Source: Tomocerus qinae (lineage: Eukaryota; Arthropoda; Collembola; Entomobryomorpha; Tomoceridae). From it: a stretch of 64,000 nucleotides of DNA. The notes below the pieces were generated by a model. It was not told where the DNA came from. It saw only the letters and a list, made by a program, of their open reading frames with translations, and searched no databases. The stretch lies in assembly GCA_020055645.1 (NCBI GenBank), contig CM034547.1, positions 18,391,013-18,455,012 on the forward strand. The letters run 5' to 3'. Below, in pieces: positions 59,870 through 64,000 of the stretch; position 1 is the first letter of the stretch; each line of letters starts with the position of its first letter. The translations under genes and the position numbers were made by a program.

Positions 59870-61755
59870 TCACTGTTTGAAATATTCCGGTTCTGGATCA
59901 ATGCTGTCACTATTTCCCGTGTGGTCTTCGTCGTAATTTGAGTCTGACTGGGAGGACGAGGACTCGCCATCCCCACCATTTTTGTCTTTCACATATTCAG
60001 CTTCGTATTTGTGGAGTAACGTGACATGCTCCTCTAAACTCAATTGAGTGTTATTGTTTTTACACCCTATCTCAATACACAATACTATAAGTTTATTGTC
60101 ACAATTTTCTTTTTGGTTATGAAAAAGTCCTTTTGTCAGATAATCTGACGCTAGACCTATATCGCTGGATGAGGACGATGTCCATTCGTTGCAATCCGAA
60201 TCGTTTGCAGAAACATAGCCGTTTTTGGCTGGCCCATGCCATACCATATTTATTGGCCTGAAAGATTTAGGTGTAGTTAATAAATATTACACATAGTTTG
60301 TTGACACTGCGGAGGGCAATAAGACTAAAGAAATTTCGATAAATGTCAGTTAAATCTGTTTCAGAAAAAGTCTTACCAGTGTTCGTCGAAAATGACATTT
60401 CTTTGATCGAAAGAGTAAATCGGGGTAATTAATACATGCTGCTTCATTGGCCATATCTTTGTATGATTACGGAGGCTGTCATACGAGTCAAAAAGTTTGT
60501 TTCCTTTTATGTTGATGATGGTGAAATGAAAGCTGATTTGCGGATTCAGAATTTCTGCCAGATTTAAGCTCTTTGAAGCTAAGAAGGCTCTATAAACACC
60601 ATCCTGACCGGCTTTTATTGCTTCCTTTTGGCACTTGAAATTTGCACTCTTAATTCCTCCAAGATTTCCGGTTGACGGTTTGTTAAGTGCCACTAGCTTC
60701 AACTGCTTGTTGGAAAATTATTACATTCATTACTATTAAGCTTTCATTATAACGATTTTACATGTATTTGTATTGAACATGGAATATCTTTATCTTGCAC
60801 TTACGGTACCATAAATGGAACTTATATTATTTCCATTTTTATTTCTAAGAATGTGGTTTTCAAAGTTCTTTTCAGGAATATTCACGTTCTTAACTTTCGA
60901 CTCCGAAATCTTGGTAATTAGAGTCGGAGGGATAACAGCTTCAATTCGGGGCGTGTGACCATTTTCCTGAATATCCCTTATTGGTGTCCCCATCTGGATT
61001 AAAAATGTAATTAGTAACTACCTTACTAACATCTTTGAAAGCATAAAAATAACATTAGTAGTTCATCAGTTATTATAACATCATTACCATAAAAGGTGTC
61101 CACCCTCGTGAGCTCTTGCCGAAAAACTTCCCATCTTCCACATAGGCAATCGCCCCTATTTTAGCGTCTCCGCCCATCTACAAAAATCAACTTGTACACT
61201 TTGACAATCATAAACCCTGATGCATGATGTAGTTAAATTGGTAAAAAGAAAATTTTAACCTTTAGCATTGTAGTCTCGTCTGGAAACACAATTGCCTCTT
61301 TAAATGCTTCGGGAATGTGAGAGTTTCCGTTCTTCGTTTCTAGCGCCTGTCTTCTTTCGAATGACCTTCCGTTATTCCCCCAATGATGCCTTAATCTCTT
61401 ATCCTAGAATAAGGGTCAATTTTTACTTTACATTCATATTCATCGTAACTGAATAGCAGGTGAACGAATGTTTAAAAATGCATCACTAAAAAGAACGAAT
61501 GCCTATTTGTTGTTATGTTGTTAAAATGTACTCAAAATATAATATACATATGTTAGAGGCACGATTTTAAGCAGTCAGTAAACAATGAATGAAGCCGAGT
61601 ATTACTGTTATCATTATTGATTCCTGTAAGAAAGTAAGGGTGGAACTTGAATTGAAACCTATGTTATTTTTCATTACCTGTAAATATGAATTTTGGGAAA
61701 GGATAATTTTTCCCAGGCAGTGAACAAGAAAAATCACGAATAAAATATGCTTCAT
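59870..61755 (-). CDS. Stand-alone secreted endostatin with its own trimerization domain
   Basis: Six exons join in phase: 61678-61755, 61260-61403, 61088-61177, 60805-60993, 60377-60702 and 59870-60257, giving about 403 residues. The ATG exon encodes a signal peptide (MKHILFVIFLVHCLGKIILS). Exons 2-3 contain a collagen XV/XVIII-type trimerization domain (VFPDETTMLK, then KIGAIAYVEDGKFF and GWTPF). Exon 4 is a hinge. Exons 5-6 are endostatin: LKLVALNKPSTGNLGGIKSA, VYRAFLAS, EHWPINMVWHG and LIVLCIE. All four disulfide cysteines have counterparts (ANFKCQK, DSDCNEW, ENCDNK, VLCIEI). There is no Gly-X-Y repeat. The protein ends in an acidic Ser/Asp/Glu-rich tail not seen in typical endostatins. 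The product should be a secreted trimer, like the NC1 fragment otherwise released by proteolysis. The N-terminal zinc-binding histidines of mammalian endostatin are not evident. Confidence 0.85.
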
Positions 61756-63775
61756 GATTGGTACTTTGGTACACAGCACTTTTGCAACAAAGTTAAATAG
61801 ATTACACTTTGCTCTCGTTGAGACACGAACACGAGGTAATACAATTCCAGATTATGTGCGTGCAGTCTTGACCGGTTCTAAGTTCAGCAGATTCGCATAA
61901 ATCTTTCAATTATTTGAAAATGTAAGAACTAAACTTGTGAAAGCTATGTATAACGTTCAGCTTTTATGGTAATAAAGAGCAGATTATTTCTTATAATGCA
62001 CTTGGTGATAATGTAATTTCTAATTCAACATATAAAGATTGTTGATTGCAGAATTGGTTACAGTTAGCAGTTTGAGTTTAAAATTGGTACAAGGATATGT
62101 ACTGAGGAAGAAACTGAATCCGTATGAATTTTATGCGTCACCCTTCACCCACAAATTGTATCGTAGTGTGCACTTTGGGAAGATGAAGATGACAATCAGC
62201 AAAAGTGGCAGGGAAAAAATGCGTGTTTAATTATTGAGTAGGTATGCATTTTTCATTTTATTTAAAAAATCAAGGAAGATTTCTTCTGTGGCTATGTATG
62301 TACTTATTCTTACGATTAGTGAATGAAGTACTGGAAGGTTGTTGGCAGGAATTGAGTAGCATGGTGAACACAATAAGCAGTTAAATTGCATATCTTTGTT
62401 AGCTTAGTGTGCAGGGAATGATATGTGCTCTCTTTGTTAAGTGTAAGTAGTAAGTGCAAATAAAAGTACACGCAATGATTGTCACGTAGCTGTTCTAGTT
62501 CTAATATTGCATCTAGATCCAGACATTTATGTCTGTCTGATGGTTAGTTGATTGAATATCCAGTCTTACGACTAGCTATACTAGATCCAAGGAATAGTGC
62601 TCGTAAGCAGAAAGTGTAGACAGATAAATGTACATAATATATTCGTGAATTATTTGCAAACAACAGTTTGACATTCAGTATCTATAAATTTACACATGAG
62701 ACTGGACGCATATCTCATTTCCTATACTACAGGCAGTACTAAGTATAAAGCGAAAAAAAGAACGTAGCAAATCTTTAGACATTTGCTCCTTGAATTTACG
62801 ACTGGTGTTTATGACTTAATAAGAGCTGAAATCTAAACAGGCTTATTTAAGTTAGTACCTACAAATAACCGGGTATGTATATCGATATACATCTCTACGC
62901 TATAGCAAATTGGTCATTTCTGCGAAGTGTAATCATCTAGAGTTTTCTCTGTTATAAGCTTAGGATTATCTGTATAATCTGTAGTATATTGCAATATTAA
63001 ATGGGTGAAGAGCCTAGCAGTATACTTGTACAAATGAAATTAACGTGTCATCGAAAAAGCAAGAACTTGAAATCGACACCTGCTGACTCCATAAAACTGA
63101 CTGGAAATGCCGTGCTATATCATGTACACGTCATCCTAATGCAAATGAAATGCAGTCTCAGTCGGCAGTAAACACACAATCGCCACATACAACTTCAATA
63201 ATGCATTATTTATTAAAGATAGTCGGATTACCACCAGACAGACACTTATCAATACTCAAGTCAAAAATCCAGACTGCAGAAAATAAATGATATGCTCAAG
63301 TACAATTGCAGGTCAGCGAGGGATTAATCATTTTATTAATATTCTATGATTAATAAGGTTTTCAACACATTTGCATTAACTAGGGCGATAAACGTAGAAG
63401 GAGATTCATCCTGATGACCTTTTTCAATTGTAGCACTATTGATTCTGCTATGTACAAACCGACAAGTTTGAATCCTGGAGTTAGTAACTAGTGGGTTAAA
63501 ACTGAGGTATGAAAAGGAACACTTGCTAACCTGATTTTCCTAATGAACCATTTCCCTGACGTTTGCATTGACGATTAAATGTCAGATTAGAATTCATATC
63601 TATGTAATTACAAGTTGGTCTACTTTCTACATAAATCCAAAGTAAAACAAGCGTCAGAAACAAATGGTACATTTAGGTAGATCAGTAAGTACTTACGAGC
63701 GTAAGGTGAGTAAGGAAAACTATTGTTTGTTCAGATACCAATATTAATACGGGTGTTTGAACTTCAATGCAGATA
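61756..63775. other. Intergenic region between the two endostatin genes
   Basis: About 2 kb, AT-rich, presumably with the promoter of the stand-alone endostatin gene. No gene supported. Confidence 0.4.
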
Positions 63776-63995
63776 CTACTCTAATTTATCCGTTCGCCTT
63801 GTTTCAATGCATAGGACTATGAGACTTTGTCTGCAATCGTACTTCTGCTGAGACAGCAATAAATTTCCATCCAGTAGAAGGTCAGATGCGAGACCATGGT
63901 TATAAAATCGATCAGAATTCCATGACTTGCAGTTTGAAGATTTGCCAATACCCACATCAGAGGATTTTGCACCATGCCATATTCTTTTCAGAGGC
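63776..63995 (-). CDS. Last exon of a second endostatin-domain gene (5' cut by window edge)
   Basis: After an acceptor (TGCAG at 63996-64000) the minus strand reads one base completing a Trp codon, then PLKRIWHGAKSSDVG, SNCKSWNSDRFYNHGLASDL, YDCRQSLIVLCIETRR and a TAG at 63776. This is the C-terminal third of endostatin with Cys 2, 3 and 4 of the family in place. The intron falls at the same codon and phase as in the neighbouring gene (W-P-x-x-x-(V/I)-W-H-G). It lacks the acidic tail of the neighbour. It may be the end of a complete multiplexin lying beyond the window or of another short endostatin gene. Confidence 0.85.
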
Positions 63996-64000
63996 CTGCA

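Overview
This is an arthropod-like nuclear genome window (introns with GT/AG borders, an R2 element in the rDNA, TTAGG-type motifs, AT-rich intergenic DNA). I cannot name the species. Of the protein genes, four are recognised with confidence: syntaxin 5, DPH1, an IGF2BP/Imp RNA-binding protein, and collagen XV/XVIII (multiplexin) relatives. A PUSL1-like pseudouridine synthase and a CCDC13-like coiled-coil protein are recognised with less certainty.

Layout. Positions 1-9824 hold one ribosomal RNA unit on the minus strand (18S 8016-9824, ITS1, 5.8S, ITS2, 28S). Its 28S gene is interrupted by a complete-looking R2 non-LTR retrotransposon (182-4611) flanked by an unusual duplication of about 69 bp of 28S. 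Only one unit is seen and ordinary single-copy sequence follows within about 2 kb of the 18S start, so this looks like the edge of an rDNA array or an isolated unit. Positions 12.7-20.1 kb are packed with palindromic and foldback elements and two hAT-like elements with 8-bp target duplications. One of them sits in an intron of the PUSL1-like gene. Beside it is a frameshifted fragment that resembles the start of a DUSP19-type phosphatase.

Positions 21-28 kb hold a CCDC13-like gene and an unrecognised 827-residue protein with paired cysteine motifs and three near-identical 55-residue repeats, both on the minus strand. Positions 28.3-34 kb are repeat-rich (a foldback, an 18-copy 27-bp minisatellite, a 2-kb inverted-repeat element, a segmental duplication) with one small membrane-protein exon. 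Positions 34.9-42.8 kb form a compact housekeeping block: syntaxin 5 (minus) and DPH1 (plus) diverge, and DPH1 and Imp (minus) converge tail to tail. Position 45.5 kb starts a small secreted or membrane protein with a visible TATA box.

The most interesting part is 48.2-64.0 kb, all minus strand. A multiplexin collagen gene (48203-50773, 5' end not found) has triple-helix exons and the collagen XV/XVIII trimerization domain, but then ends in a short basic tail with a stop and a poly(A) signal instead of endostatin. About 9 kb upstream is a separate gene (59870-61755) with its own signal peptide, its own trimerization domain and a full endostatin domain, and no collagen. At the window edge (63776-63995) lies the last exon of another endostatin, with the same intron position. 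The parts of one ancestral multiplexin therefore seem to have been duplicated in tandem and distributed over separate genes. Exon joins below were made by eye and need transcript support.
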